Of a stretch of 64,000 nucleotides of DNA, positions 38,357 through 47,702 are shown one piece after another. Both the position numbers and the translations under genes were made by a program. Within the stretch, counting starts at the first letter, position 1. Each line of letters opens with the position of its first letter. The notes below the pieces were generated by a model. It searched no databases. It was given only the letters and a program-made list of their open reading frames with translations, and had not been told where the DNA came from. This DNA is from Metapseudomonas resinovorans DSM 21078 (GTDB lineage: Bacteria; Pseudomonadota; Gammaproteobacteria; Pseudomonadales; Pseudomonadaceae): NCBI RefSeq assembly GCF_000423545.1, contig NZ_AUIE01000002.1, forward strand, positions 124,001 to 188,000. The letters are read 5' to 3'.

Positions 38357-39508
38357 TCAGTCGGGAACAGCCTCGGCATCGTCGTCGAACAGTTCACGGG
38401 TCCAGGCCAACCAGACGAATCCTGCCGCCCCCAGAGCCATCATCAGCGGCAGCGCATGGCCACTTATCCACTGGCTTGCCGCACCGGTTACCAGCGGCCC
38501 AACCAGGCAACCCACTCCCCAGAGCTGGGCGATATGGGCATTGGCCCGTACCAGCTCGTCGTCGCGATAGCGCTCACCGATCAGGATCAATGCCAGGGTG
38601 AACAGGCCGCCGGCACTGGCCCCGAACAGCACCCAGATCGGCCAGATCAGGGGCGTATGCAGCAATAGCGGAATGGCCAGACTGCTCGCCAGCAGCGTGA
38701 CGCCGCAGACGCGGAACAGGCTGAGGCGGGACATCCGGTCTGCCAGCCAGCCGATGGGCAGCTGCAGAGCGGCATCACCGACCACCACTACGCTGGCCAT
38801 CAACAAGGCCACTTCCTGGGTGAACCCCTGACGCAAGCCGTAGATCGGCAACAAGGTCAGCATCATCGCTTCGAAGGCGGCGAACAGCACGACCGCCCAG
38901 GCGATGGTCGGCAAGCGCATGCAGAAGGACCAGAGGCCGCGCCCCGACGCGCTATGGGCGTCGACAGTGGGCGCGCCGGTACGACCGAGCAGCAGCAGGG
39001 AGCCGCCGATCAGCAGCCCGGTACCGGTCCAGAAGCCGAGGTCATTGCCAGTACCGAGGCCCGTCAGCAGCAGCGGGCCTGACAGCTGGCTCAGGGCATA
39101 GCCAGTGCCATAGAGGGCAACCAGGCGGCCGCGCCATTCTTCCACTGCCAATTGGTTGATCCAGCTTTCGCCGAGGATGAACACCACCGTCAGGGCAATG
39201 CCGATCAACAACCGCAGCAAAAGCCAGACGGGATAGAACTGAACCAGCGCCAGCAAGCCCACGGACAGCGCGCCTACCAGCAGGCAGAGTTGCATCAGGG
39301 TCGTGGTGCCGAAGCGTGCAGCCAGGCGCCCAGCAATCACTGCACCGAGCAACACGCCCACGGCCGGGGTTGCCGCCATCACGCCGATGGCAAAGCTGTC
39401 GTAGCCCCAGCTCTCCAGCCGCAAGGACACCAGAGGCATGGTCACCCCCAGCGCCAGGCCGATGCTGATGACCGCGCCACAGACCGCGAAGTAAGTTCCC
39501 CAACGCAT
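38357..39508 (-). CDS. MFS transporter, YcaD-like
   Basis: A 383-residue major facilitator with twelve predicted membrane helices. The motif between helices 2 and 3 reads GRLAARFGTTTLMQ and that between helices 8 and 9 reads GWLADRMSRLSLFR, as in the YcaD/uncharacterised drug:H+ branch. ATG 39508 follows AGGGAGGA and replaces a longer frame. It lies between the pauB-like and pauC genes but is read separately; polyamine-related transport is possible from context only. Confidence 0.9.
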   Translation of the reverse strand: MRWGTYFAVCGAVISIGLALGVTMPLVSLRLESWGYDSFAIGVMAATPAVGVLLGAVIAGRLAARFGTTTLMQLCLLVGALSVGLLALVQFYPVWLLLRLLIGIALTVVFILGESWINQLAVEEWRGRLVALYGTGYALSQLSGPLLLTGLGTGNDLGFWTGTGLLIGGSLLLLGRTGAPTVDAHSASGRGLWSFCMRLPTIAWAVVLFAAFEAMMLTLLPIYGLRQGFTQEVALLMASVVVVGDAALQLPIGWLADRMSRLSLFRVCGVTLLASSLAIPLLLHTPLIWPIWVLFGASAGGLFTLALILIGERYRDDELVRANAHIAQLWGVGCLVGPLVTGAASQWISGHALPLMMALGAAGFVWLAWTRELFDDDAEAVPD

Positions 39509-39548
39509 TGCCAATGTCCTCCCTTTCCATGTGGCGCAAAGCAAAAAA

Positions 39549-39575
39549 GCCGGGCTCCATCGCTGGAAACCCGGC
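39549..39575 (-). terminator. Terminator of pauC
   Basis: CCCGGC and GCCGGG arms, with an inner TCCA/TGGA extension; leftward the stem is followed by TTTTTT. It lies just after the pauC stop. Confidence 0.8.
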
Positions 39576-39632
39576 CGCAGGCGTGGCTCGTAGAGCCGGC
39601 CCCCGAGGACGGGGGCGGACCTCAATTGGGAC

Positions 39633-41126
39633 TCAGAGCTTGATCCAGGTGGACTTCAGCTCGGTGTACTTGTCGAACGCGTGCAGCGACTTGTCGCGGC
39701 CGTTGCCGGACTGCTTGAAGCCGCCGAAGGGTGCGGTCATGTCGCCGCCATCGTACTGGTTGATCCAGACGCTGCCAGCGCGCAGGGCCTTGCCGACCAG
39801 GTGGGCGCGGGACAGGTTGTTGGTCCACACCGCTGCGGCCAGGCCGTAGATGGTGTCGTTGGCGATGGCGACTGCTTCTTCTTCGCTGTCGAAGGCGATG
39901 ACCGAAAGCACCGGGCCAAAGATCTCTTCCTTGGCGATGCGCATGGCGTTACTCACGCCGTCGAAGATGGTCGGCTCGACGTAGGTGCCACCGGTTTCTT
40001 CCAGCACACGCTTGCCGCCAGCCACCAGCTTGGCGCCGTCGTCATGGCCAGCCTGGATGTAGGACAGCACGTTGTTCATCTGGGTGGTATCCACCAGGGC
40101 GCCAACGTTGGTAGCCGGGTCCAGCGGGTTGCCTGGTTTCCAGGCCTTGATCGCCTCGACCACCATGGGCACGAACTTGTCCTTGATGGAACGTTCCACC
40201 AGCAGGCGCGAGCCGGCGGTGCAGACTTCGCCCTGGTTGAAGGCGATGGCGCCGGCAGCGGCTTCGGCAGCGGCTTGCAGGTCAGGAGCGTCGGCGAAGA
40301 CGATGTTCGGGCTCTTGCCGCCGGCTTCCAGCCAGACGCGTTTCATGTTGGATTCGCCGGCGTAGATCATCAGCTGCTTGGCGATCTTGGTGGAACCGGT
40401 GAACACCAGGGTGTCGACGTCCATGTGCAGGGCCAGGGCCTTGCCCACGGTATGGCCGAAGCCCGGCAGGACGTTCAGCACGCCAGCCGGGATGCCGGCT
40501 TCTATGGCCAGCTGGGCCAGACGGATAGCGGTCAGCGGCGACTTCTCGGACGGTTTGAGTACCAGCGAGTTGCCGGTGGACAGGGCCGGACCGAGCTTCC
40601 AGCAGGTCATCAGCAGCGGGAAGTTCCACGGCACGATAGCGGCGACTACGCCCACCGGCTCGCGGGTCACCAGACCCAGTTCGTTGTGCGGGGTGGCAGC
40701 GACTTCGTCGTAGATCTTGTCGATGGCCTCACCGCTCCAGCGAATGGCGCGGGATGCGGACGGCACGTCGACGCTCAGCGAGTCGCTGATCGGTTTGCCC
40801 ATGTCCAGAGTTTCCAGCAGGGCCAGCTCTTCGGCGTGAGCGTCGATCAGGTCGGCGAAGCGGATCATGACTTCCTTGCGCTTGACCGGCGCCAGGCGCG
40901 ACCACACACCGGACTCGAACACGGCGCGGGCATCTTTCACGGCCAACTCGGCATCGGCCAGGTCACAGCTGGCAACCTTGCCCAGCAGACGACCATCGAC
41001 CGGGCTGATGCAATCGAAGGTCTCGCCGGAAACGGCGGTGGTGTATTCGCCATGGATGAAGGCGCGGGTCTCGATCTGCACGGACTTGGCGCGTTGTTCC
41101 CAGTCTGCACGGGTCAGGGTGGTCAT
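39633..41126 (-). CDS. pauC: PauC/KauB aldehyde dehydrogenase
   Basis: A 497-residue NAD(P)-dependent aldehyde dehydrogenase. Catalytic Glu is in LEAGGKSPNIV near residue 267, catalytic Cys in NQGEVCTAGSRL near residue 301, and the oxyanion Asn in VPWNFPLLM. In P. aeruginosa PauC/KauB oxidises gamma-glutamyl-aminobutyraldehyde, 4-guanidinobutyraldehyde and related aldehydes from polyamine and arginine breakdown. ATG 41126 follows AGAGGAAA. It is divergent from the aminotransferase gene across a 229-bp AT-rich control region. Confidence 0.93.
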   Translation of the reverse strand: MTTLTRADWEQRAKSVQIETRAFIHGEYTTAVSGETFDCISPVDGRLLGKVASCDLADAELAVKDARAVFESGVWSRLAPVKRKEVMIRFADLIDAHAEELALLETLDMGKPISDSLSVDVPSASRAIRWSGEAIDKIYDEVAATPHNELGLVTREPVGVVAAIVPWNFPLLMTCWKLGPALSTGNSLVLKPSEKSPLTAIRLAQLAIEAGIPAGVLNVLPGFGHTVGKALALHMDVDTLVFTGSTKIAKQLMIYAGESNMKRVWLEAGGKSPNIVFADAPDLQAAAEAAAGAIAFNQGEVCTAGSRLLVERSIKDKFVPMVVEAIKAWKPGNPLDPATNVGALVDTTQMNNVLSYIQAGHDDGAKLVAGGKRVLEETGGTYVEPTIFDGVSNAMRIAKEEIFGPVLSVIAFDSEEEAVAIANDTIYGLAAAVWTNNLSRAHLVGKALRAGSVWINQYDGGDMTAPFGGFKQSGNGRDKSLHAFDKYTELKSTWIKL

Positions 41127-41282
41127 CGGAGCTTTCCTCTTATTAGAAGAGTGCCGCCAGCTCAGGCATGCACTGTCAAAAATTCTGCAAGGCCGACCTC
41201 TATCTGGCCATCCTCGCAACCCTAAACCAGAGAGGCCAGCCTTTTCAATATATTTTACAGTTGCCGGCCAAACACCCTTGTC

Positions 41283-41302
41283 ATGTTCGTTATATTAAAC
41301 AT
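41283..41302. promoter_or_regulatory. Dyad ATGTT-N10-AACAT between pauC and the aminotransferase
   Basis: Five-base perfect arms in an AT-rich patch (TTCGTTATATTA in the centre) roughly midway between the divergent genes. It could be an operator for PauR or another regulator; I have no reliable PauR consensus to compare. Confidence 0.4.
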
Positions 41303-41355
41303 AGACTCCGGCAAAATCACTACAACACCTCGCCTTGCCTTCTCTGGTGGTCACA

Positions 41356-42696
41356 ATGACAAACGCCTACGCACCTCAACCGGGCAGAATATCCAACAGT
41401 CTTGATGATTTCTGGATGCCCTTCACCGCCAACCGTCAGTTCAAGGCCAAACCGCGCCTGCTGGAAAGCGCCGAAGGGATGTACTTCACCAGCACCGATG
41501 GCCGCCAGGTCCTCGACGGCACCGCCGGGCTCTGGTGCTGCAACGCCGGCCACGGTCGCCGCGAAATCACCGAGGCGGTGAGCCGGCAGATCGCCAAGCT
41601 GGATTTCGCACCGACTTTCCAGATGGGGCACCCCCTGCCCTTCGAGCTGGCTGAACGCCTGGCCGATATCGCGCCCAAGGGCCTGAACAAGGTGTTCTTC
41701 ACCAACTCCGGCTCGGAGTCGGCGGACACCGCACTGAAAATCGCGCTCGCCTACCAGCGCGCCATCGGCCAGGGTACTCGCACCCGCCTGATCGGACGCG
41801 AACTGGGCTACCACGGCGTTGGATTTGGCGGTATTTCGGTCGGCGGCATGGTCAACAACCGCAAGGCCTTCCCCGCCCTGCTGCCAAACGTCGATCACCT
41901 GCCACATACCCTGGACATCCAGCGCAACGCCTTCAGCCGCGGCCTGCCGGAATTTGGCATTGAGAAAGCCGATGAGCTCGAGCGCCTGGTCACTCTGCAT
42001 GGCGCCGAGAACATTGCCGCCGTAATCGTCGAGCCCATGTCCGGCTCGGCCGGCGTGATCCTGCCGCCGGTGGGCTACCTGCAACGCCTGCGCGAGATCA
42101 CTCGCAAGCACGGCATCCTGCTGATCTTCGACGAAGTGATCACCGGCTTCGGTCGCATTGGCGAGGCCTTCGCCGCCCAGCGTTGGGGCGTCACCCCGGA
42201 CATCATCACCTGCGCCAAGGGGCTGACCAACGGCGCCATCCCCATGGGCGCGGTGTTCGTCGCTGAGGCGATTTACCAGGCCTTCATGCAGGGACCGGAA
42301 AGCGCCATCGAGTTCTTCCACGGCTATACCTATTCCGGCCACCCGGTCGCCTGCGCTGCCGCCCTGGCGACTCTGGATATCTACCAGGGCGAGCGTCTGT
42401 TCGAGCGCGCCATCGAGCTGGAAAGCTATTGGCAGGATGCCCTGCTCAGCCTGAAAGAACTGCCCAACGTGATCGACATCCGGGCCGCGGGCCTGGTCGG
42501 TGGCGTGCAACTGGCACCGAGTGCCGAAGGCATCGGCAAACGCGGCTTCCAAATTTTCGAGCAATGCTTCCAGGACGGCGTGATGGTGCGCGTCACTGGC
42601 GACACCATCGCCATGTCGCCACCGCTGATCGTCGAAAAGGAACAGATCGACATTCTCGTCGGCAAGCTCGCCGACTCCATCCGCAAGGCCGTCTGA
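41356..42696 (+). CDS. Class III omega-aminotransferase
   Basis: A 446-residue PLP enzyme. The PLP Lys is in TCAKGLTNGAIPMGA near residue 287, with the IFDEVITGFGRIG segment before it. The N-terminal WMPFTANRQFKAKPR and GLWCCNAGHGRREI are marks of the omega-amino acid:pyruvate (beta-alanine:pyruvate) transaminases. It would move an amino group from beta-alanine, GABA-like acids or amines to pyruvate, giving alanine, which DadX/DadA could use. I recall it as the counterpart of PA5313. ATG 41356 is chosen over an upstream TTG. Confidence 0.9.
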   Translation: MTNAYAPQPGRISNSLDDFWMPFTANRQFKAKPRLLESAEGMYFTSTDGRQVLDGTAGLWCCNAGHGRREITEAVSRQIAKLDFAPTFQMGHPLPFELAERLADIAPKGLNKVFFTNSGSESADTALKIALAYQRAIGQGTRTRLIGRELGYHGVGFGGISVGGMVNNRKAFPALLPNVDHLPHTLDIQRNAFSRGLPEFGIEKADELERLVTLHGAENIAAVIVEPMSGSAGVILPPVGYLQRLREITRKHGILLIFDEVITGFGRIGEAFAAQRWGVTPDIITCAKGLTNGAIPMGAVFVAEAIYQAFMQGPESAIEFFHGYTYSGHPVACAAALATLDIYQGERLFERAIELESYWQDALLSLKELPNVIDIRAAGLVGGVQLAPSAEGIGKRGFQIFEQCFQDGVMVRVTGDTIAMSPPLIVEKEQIDILVGKLADSIRKAV

Positions 42697-42710
42697 ACAG
42701 GGACCGCACA

Positions 42711-43076
42711 ATGAATATCCAGCAGATCGTCGACTTCGCCCAGGCCACCACTGCCCCGGAACACTACCGCCCGGCACCCGAGAAGATCCTCAAGGGCGAC
42801 CCCGAGCAGAGCGTACGCAATCACTACGGCAGCCCCTGCGGCCAGTTCAATGTGGGCATCTGGGAAGGCGCGGTGGGCCACTGGACAGTGAGCTACACCG
42901 AGCACGAGTACTGCGAGATTCTCCAGGGCGTATCGGTGATTCGCGATGCTGACGGCAACGCCAAGACCGTGCGCGTTGGCGACCGCTTCGTCATCCCGGC
43001 CGGCTTCTCCGGTACCTGGGAAGTGCTGGAGCCCTGCCGCAAGGTCTACGTGATCTTCGAACAGGCCACTCACTAA
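42711..43076 (+). CDS. Cupin-domain protein (DUF861 type)
   Basis: A 121-residue single-domain cupin. The core reads GAVGHWTVSYTEHEYCEILQGVSVI followed by VGDRFVIPAGFSGTWEVLEPCRKVYVIF, typical of small DUF861 cupins near amine and ureide catabolic genes. Glu and His residues that may bind a metal are present, but no reaction can be assigned. It follows the aminotransferase by 14 bases and ends before a strong terminator, so the two are one transcript. Confidence 0.85.
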   Translation: MNIQQIVDFAQATTAPEHYRPAPEKILKGDPEQSVRNHYGSPCGQFNVGIWEGAVGHWTVSYTEHEYCEILQGVSVIRDADGNAKTVRVGDRFVIPAGFSGTWEVLEPCRKVYVIFEQATH

Positions 43077-43107
43077 GCCTGTTCACCCCCCATGCTTGTC
43101 ACCCTTT

Positions 43108-43132
43108 AGCCCGCCATTGGCGGGCTTTTTTA
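43108..43132 (+). terminator. Terminator of the aminotransferase-cupin operon
   Basis: AGCCCGCC and GGCGGGCT arms around ATT, followed by seven T residues. Confidence 0.9.
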
Positions 43133-43168
43133 TGGGCGAGAGCGGAGGGCTGTCTTTTCTCTGTGGAG

Positions 43169-43182
43169 GCGATTTCAATCGC
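43169..43182. repeat. Palindrome GCGATT-TC-AATCGC
   Basis: Six-base arms around TC in the gap between the cupin and rpmG terminators. A partial relative ending ATGAATTCGCCCCCCC lies at about 43243-43258. Nothing else is recognisable in this gap. Confidence 0.6.
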
Positions 43183-43299
43183 TGAGCAGGCCGCAGATCT
43201 GCCCTATGGCCCTCAATGGGTCGGATTCGCCGCCCTTAGCGTATGAATTCGCCCCCCCACAACGAATCGGCAAGCCAAGCCTGGACAAATCGCAGGCAT

Positions 43300-43327
43300 G
43301 AAAAAGCCCGCACAGGGCGGGCTTTTT
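43300..43327 (-). terminator. Terminator of rpmB-rpmG
   Basis: AAAAAGCCCGC and GCGGGCTTTTT arms around five bases, 19 bases beyond the rpmG stop; the leftward transcript ends in a T-run. Confidence 0.88.
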
Positions 43328-43345
43328 CGACAAGGGCCGGATCAA

Positions 43346-43501
43346 TTACTTGATCTTGGCTTCCTTGTACATCACGTGCTTACGCACAACCGGATCGAAT
43401 TTCTTGATTTCGATCTTGTCGGGAGTGGTGCGCTTGTTCTTGTCGGTGGTGTAGAAGTGGCCGGTACCGGCACTGGACACCAAACGGATCAGTTCACGCA
43501 T
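43346..43501 (-). CDS. rpmG: 50S ribosomal protein L33
   Basis: A 51-residue basic protein matching L33 ([39 protein letters not shown]). It lacks the CxxC zinc pairs, so it is the zinc-independent form. ATG 43501 is preferred over a longer frame at 43534. It follows rpmB by 10 bases. Confidence 0.97.
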   Translation of the reverse strand: MRELIRLVSSAGTGHFYTTDKNKRTTPDKIEIKKFDPVVRKHVMYKEAKIK

Positions 43502-43511
43502 GATTAGCTCC

Positions 43512-43748
43512 TTAAACCTTTTCGCCGCGAGCACGCAGCTCGCTCAGCACGGCATCGATACCGCGCTTGTCGATAACACGCATGCCCTTGGCGGAAACGC
43601 GCAGACGCACGAAGCGCTTCTCGGACTCGACCCAGAAGCGGTGATGCTGCAGGTTCGGCAGGAAACGACGACGGGTTTTGTTGTTAGCGTGGGAAATGTT
43701 GTTCCCGGTAACCGGACCCTTACCGGTTACTTGACAGACTCTCGACAT
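43512..43748 (-). CDS. rpmB: 50S ribosomal protein L28
   Basis: A 78-residue protein matching L28 ([29 protein letters not shown] split across its first third; [25 protein letters not shown] at the end). The single Cys near the start without a second pair indicates the zinc-free form. It is the first gene of rpmB-rpmG with a long structured leader. Confidence 0.97.
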   Translation of the reverse strand: MSRVCQVTGKGPVTGNNISHANNKTRRRFLPNLQHHRFWVESEKRFVRLRVSAKGMRVIDKRGIDAVLSELRARGEKV

Positions 43749-43772
43749 GCCTCAGCCCTCTAAACCACATGC

Positions 43773-43791
43773 CCAACCCGGCATGGGTTGG
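43773..43791 (-). promoter_or_regulatory. rpmB leader hairpin 1
   Basis: CCAACCC and GGGTTGG around GGCAT, 25 bases upstream of the rpmB start codon in the predicted leader. Confidence 0.5.
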
Positions 43792-43813
43792 CCGCTTGAA
43801 CTCTCACTTTAAT

Positions 43814-43829
43814 GGGCGCTGAAGCGCCC
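43814..43829 (-). promoter_or_regulatory. rpmB leader hairpin 2
   Basis: GGGCGCT and AGCGCCC around GA, in the same leader. Its 7-2-7 shape also resembles the intergenic palindromes elsewhere in the window. Confidence 0.5.
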
Positions 43830-43896
43830 GTCTCGTCAGGGTCTTACCGGCCGCACAAAGACTGCGAAAGACCGGGCCCCCAGAAAAGAGCGCTGC

Positions 43897-43925
43897 TTTA
43901 TATCAGAAAGACCCTAGTGCAGCAA
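43897..43925 (-). promoter_or_regulatory. Sigma-70 promoter of rpmB-rpmG
   Basis: On the minus strand TTGCTG (43920-43925) and TATAAA (43897-43902) are separated by exactly 17 bases, the best sigma-70 promoter I found in the window. Start of transcription would be near 43890. Confidence 0.7.
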
Positions 43926-44105
43926 GGGCCGTAGCGATTTACCCACAGGCAGGCCACGCCACAAACCGCGCCCACGCAGCCACATCAGGGCCGCCAACCT
44001 AAGCGACCGCTCGTCGCCCACTACGCATTGTTCGCCGACCGGCCTTGGTCTAGGGTAAGGCCTTTGGCCCGCCACGGGCTTACCAGCCATCGCAAAGGAG
44101 CCGCC

Positions 44106-45680
44106 ATGCGTCTTGCCGCCCTCCCGCTTCTGTTTGCCCCGCTGCTCGCCCAGGCCGCGACTCTCAGCGTCTGCACCGAGGCCAGCCCCGAGGGCTTCGA
44201 CGTCGTGCAGTACAACTCCCTGACAACCACCAATGCCTCCGCCGACGTGCTGATGAATCGCCTGGTGGAATTCGATGCACAGAACGGCAAATTGATACCG
44301 GGGCTGGCCGAAAAGTGGGAGGTTGCCGCCAACGGATTGACCTACACCTTCCAGCTGCGCCACGGCGTGAGTTTCCATTCGACCGACTACTTCAAGCCGA
44401 GTCGCCCACTGAATGCCGATGACGTGGTGTTCAGCTTCCAGCGCATGCTGGATCCGACCAACCCGTGGCACAAAGTTGCCCAGAGCGGCTTTCCCCACGC
44501 CCAGTCCATGCAGCTCCCGAACCTGATCAAGCACATCGAAAAGGTCGACGGCCTGCAGGTGCGGTTCACGCTGAACAAACCGGACGCCACGTTCCTCGCC
44601 ACCCTCAGCATGGGCTTCGCCTCTATCTATTCCGCAGAGTACGCCGACCAGCTGATGACAGCGGGCACGCCCGAAAAGCTCAACGCCCTGCCCATCGGCA
44701 CCGGTCCCTTCGTCTTCCGTCGCTTCCAGAAGGACGCCGCGGTGCGTTATGCCGCCAACCCGGACTACTTCGGCGGCAAGCCCGGGGTCGACGGCCTGGT
44801 CTTCGCCATCACCCCCGACGCCAACGTGCGCCTGCAGAAGCTGCGCCGCGGCGAATGCCAGATCGCCCTGTCACCCAAACCCCTGGATGTGCGATCCGCC
44901 GCCAGCGACAAGAACATCAAGGTTATCCAGGTGCCGGCGTTCATGACTGCCTTTGTCGGCATCAATAGTCAGCACCCTCCGCTGGACAAATCCCAGGTGC
45001 GCCAGGCGATCAACCTCGCCTTCGATAAGGCCAGTTACCTCAAGGCGGTTTTCGAAGGCAGCGCCACGGCCGCCGACGGCCCCTACCCGCCGAACACCTG
45101 GAGCTACGCCGGACAGTTGCCGGCCTACCCCCATGACCCCGAGAAGGCCAAAGCGCTGCTTGCCGAAGCCGGGCTCAAAGACGGATTCAAGACCACCATC
45201 TGGACCCGCCCTTCCGGCAGCCTGCTCAATCCCAACCCCAGCCTGGGCGCCCAATTGCTGCAGGCTGACCTCGCCAAGGTCGGCATTCAGGCGGATATCC
45301 GCGTAATCGAGTGGGGCGAACTTATCCGGCGCGCGAAAGCAGGCGAGCATGACCTGCTGTTCATGGGCTGGGCGGGCGACAACGGCGATCCGGACAACTT
45401 CCTCACCCCGCAGTTTGCCTGCGCGTCGGTGCAGTCCGGGCTCAACTTCGCGCGCTACTGCAACGCCGAGCTCGACAAGCTGATCGCGGACGGCAAGACC
45501 CATGCCGACCCGGCTGAACGCTCCACCCTCTACAAAAAGGCCCAGCAGATCATTCGCGAACAGGCCCTCTGGCTGCCGCTCGCCCATCCCACGGCCTTCA
45601 CCCTGACCCGCACCAATGTCGAGGGTTACCAGGTCAACCCCTTCGGCCGACAGGACTTCGCCAAGGTGAAACTGGACTAG
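44106..45680 (+). CDS. ABC transporter periplasmic peptide-binding protein (DppA-like)
   Basis: A 524-residue solute-binding protein of family 5 with a signal peptide ([17 protein letters not shown]). The binding-fold signatures are [27 protein letters not shown] and the [24 protein letters not shown] segment. It resembles DppA, which delivers dipeptides to DppBCDF, but no permease or ATPase gene is adjacent, so it may serve a distant transporter. AAGGAG precedes ATG 44106. It ends in a 4-bp tail-to-tail overlap with radC. Confidence 0.92.
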   Translation: MRLAALPLLFAPLLAQAATLSVCTEASPEGFDVVQYNSLTTTNASADVLMNRLVEFDAQNGKLIPGLAEKWEVAANGLTYTFQLRHGVSFHSTDYFKPSRPLNADDVVFSFQRMLDPTNPWHKVAQSGFPHAQSMQLPNLIKHIEKVDGLQVRFTLNKPDATFLATLSMGFASIYSAEYADQLMTAGTPEKLNALPIGTGPFVFRRFQKDAAVRYAANPDYFGGKPGVDGLVFAITPDANVRLQKLRRGECQIALSPKPLDVRSAASDKNIKVIQVPAFMTAFVGINSQHPPLDKSQVRQAINLAFDKASYLKAVFEGSATAADGPYPPNTWSYAGQLPAYPHDPEKAKALLAEAGLKDGFKTTIWTRPSGSLLNPNPSLGAQLLQADLAKVGIQADIRVIEWGELIRRAKAGEHDLLFMGWAGDNGDPDNFLTPQFACASVQSGLNFARYCNAELDKLIADGKTHADPAERSTLYKKAQQIIREQALWLPLAHPTAFTLTRTNVEGYQVNPFGRQDFAKVKLD

Positions 45681-46351
45681 ATCCAGCCTCGCTCCGCCAT
45701 CGACAGGGGCTCACCGTCACCGACGATGAAGTGATCGAGCACGCGTACGTCGATCAGCGCCAGCGCCTCCTTGAGGCGCAGGGTCAACTGGCGATCGGCT
45801 TCGCTGGGCTCGGAGACGCCCGAAGGATGGTTATGACTAAGAATGAGCGCCGCGGCATTGTGCGCCAGGGCCCGCTTGACCACCTGGCGCGGGTAGACGC
45901 TGGCGCCGTCGATAGTGCCGTGGAACAGCACCTCAAAGGCCAGCACCCGGTGCTTGGCGTCGAGGAACAGGCAGGCGAACTGCTCGTGGGCGGAATGGCG
46001 CAACTGCGCCTTGAGAAAATCACGCACTGCCTGGGGATTTTCCAGCGCGGATTCGCGACGCAATCCCTCAGCGAGATGACGTCGGGCCATTTCCAGCACC
46101 GCCTGCAACTGGGCGAACTTGGCTGGCCCCAAACCGAGGTGCTGGCTGAAGTCGTGCAGCTCGGCCTCGAGCAATGCGCGCAGGCTGCCGAAGTCGTTGA
46201 GCAGGTGGCGGGCGAGATCGACGGCGCTGCGACCGGCTACGCCGGTGCGCAGGAAAATGGCGAGGAGCTCGGCGTCGCTCAGGGACGCCGCACCCAGTTC
46301 AAGAAGCTTCTCCCGCGGACGCTCCGCCGCAGGCCAATTGCGGATGCTCAT
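45677..46351 (-). CDS. radC: RadC-family JAMM protein
   Basis: A 224-residue protein with an N-terminal helix-hairpin-helix-like part ([19 protein letters not shown]) and a C-terminal MPN/JAMM domain with metal motif [16 protein letters not shown]. RadC was named for DNA repair, but that was later assigned to recG; its role is unknown and the JAMM motif suggests a metal-dependent hydrolase. It is divergent from coaBC, as in E. coli. Confidence 0.95.
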   Translation of the reverse strand: MSIRNWPAAERPREKLLELGAASLSDAELLAIFLRTGVAGRSAVDLARHLLNDFGSLRALLEAELHDFSQHLGLGPAKFAQLQAVLEMARRHLAEGLRRESALENPQAVRDFLKAQLRHSAHEQFACLFLDAKHRVLAFEVLFHGTIDGASVYPRQVVKRALAHNAAALILSHNHPSGVSEPSEADRQLTLRLKEALALIDVRVLDHFIVGDGEPLSMAERGWI

Positions 46352-46487
46352 GACACCTCCATGATTGAGCTGCGCCGCTGTTCCAGTGCGGTCGCTGTGC
46401 TATCTTAACCCACCTTTTTTGCGCGACGATCGGCCTGGGGAGGCGCCTTCGCCGCAGCACATCTTCAACCTTATAAAAGGCAGGCCT

Positions 46488-47696
46488 ATGCAGCGGCTCT
46501 ATCGGAAACGCATCCTTCTGGGCGTGGGCGGCGGCATTGCCGCCTACAAGAGCGCTGAACTGGTTCGCCGCCTGCGCGACCAGGGTGCCGAGGTCCGAGT
46601 GGTGATGACCCAGGGCGGCCGGGAGTTCATCACCCCCCTGACCCTCCAGGCGCTCTCCGGCCACCCCGTCCACCTCGACCTGCTCGACTCCGCAGCCGAA
46701 GCGGCCATGGGTCATATCGAGCTGGCTCGCTGGGCTGACCTGGTACTGATCGCACCTGCCACCGCCGACCTGATGGCGCGTCTGGCCCTGGGCGTCGCGG
46801 ACGACCTGTTGACCACCCTGGTGCTGGCCACCGACGCCCCCGTCGCCCTGGCCCCGGCGATGAACCAGGCCATGTGGCGTGACCCGGCGACCCAAGCCAA
46901 CCTGGAAATCCTCGCCAAGCGTGGATTGCGCCTGTTCGGCCCGGCAGCCGGCAGCCAGGCCTGCGGCGATGTCGGCCTCGGCCGCATGCTGGAAGCCGAG
47001 GAACTGGCCCAGCGCGCCGCCGACTGCTTCGAGCACCGCGCCCTCACGGGCCGCCATGTGCTGATCACCGCCGGACCGACCCAGGAAAATATCGACCCGG
47101 TGCGCTACATCACCAACCACAGTTCCGGGAAGATGGGTTTCGCCCTCGCCGAAGCCGCAGTGGAAGCCGGCGCCAAGGTGACCCTGATCACCGGCCCGGT
47201 GCACCTGCCCACGCCGGACCGGGTCAACCGCATCGACGTGGTCAGCGCCCGCGACATGCTTGCCGCCTGCGAAGCGGCCATGCCCTGCGACCTGCTGATC
47301 GCTGCCGCCGCGGTGGCCGACTACCGTCCGGAAGTGGTCGCCCAGCACAAAATGAAAAAAGACCCGACCAGTGGCGAAGGCCTGCTGCTGCAGCTGGTAC
47401 GTAACCCCGATATCCTCGCGACGCTCGCCGGCCGTCCCGACCGCCCTTTCAGCGTGGGCTTCGCCGCCGAGACCGAGAATCTGCTCGAGTACGCCTCGCG
47501 CAAGCTCAAGGACAAGAACCTCGACCTGATCGTCGCCAATGACGTGGCCAACCCCACCATCGGCTTCAACAGCGAGGAGAATGCCATCACCATCATCAAC
47601 CGCGACCTGGCCCAGACCAGCTTCGCCCAGACCAGCAAGGGCAAGATCGCCCGGCAGCTGATCGCCTTCATCGCCGACCGCCTCAACCAGGCCTGA
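46488..47696 (+). CDS. coaBC: CoaBC, phosphopantothenoylcysteine synthetase/decarboxylase
   Basis: A 402-residue bifunctional enzyme of coenzyme A synthesis. The N-terminal CoaC flavoprotein part has GVGGGIAAYKSAELVRRL, the catalytic His in MGHIELARWAD, the PAMNQAMW motif and the Cys of GSQACGDVGLGRM. The C-terminal CoaB part begins near residue 185 (LITAGPTQENIDPVRYITNHSS). The ATG at 46488 replaces a longer frame. It is 6 bases before dut, as in many gammaproteobacteria. Confidence 0.96.
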   Translation: MQRLYRKRILLGVGGGIAAYKSAELVRRLRDQGAEVRVVMTQGGREFITPLTLQALSGHPVHLDLLDSAAEAAMGHIELARWADLVLIAPATADLMARLALGVADDLLTTLVLATDAPVALAPAMNQAMWRDPATQANLEILAKRGLRLFGPAAGSQACGDVGLGRMLEAEELAQRAADCFEHRALTGRHVLITAGPTQENIDPVRYITNHSSGKMGFALAEAAVEAGAKVTLITGPVHLPTPDRVNRIDVVSARDMLAACEAAMPCDLLIAAAAVADYRPEVVAQHKMKKDPTSGEGLLLQLVRNPDILATLAGRPDRPFSVGFAAETENLLEYASRKLKDKNLDLIVANDVANPTIGFNSEENAITIINRDLAQTSFAQTSKGKIARQLIAFIADRLNQA

Positions 47697-47702
47697 GACT
47701 CC

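Larger units (their letters stand above)
43749..44105. promoter_or_regulatory. rpmB-peptide-binding-protein divergent intergenic region (357 bp)
   Basis: No gene is seen. The left 140 bases are the predicted rpmB leader with two hairpins; a strong rpmB promoter follows at 43897-43925. The right part leads to the peptide-binding gene, whose promoter I cannot identify. Confidence 0.6.

Noticed and set aside
43838-43915. Long-range repeat AGGGTCTT...AAGACCCT upstream of rpmB
   Set aside because: One arm lies within the predicted promoter, so it would not be present in the transcript.
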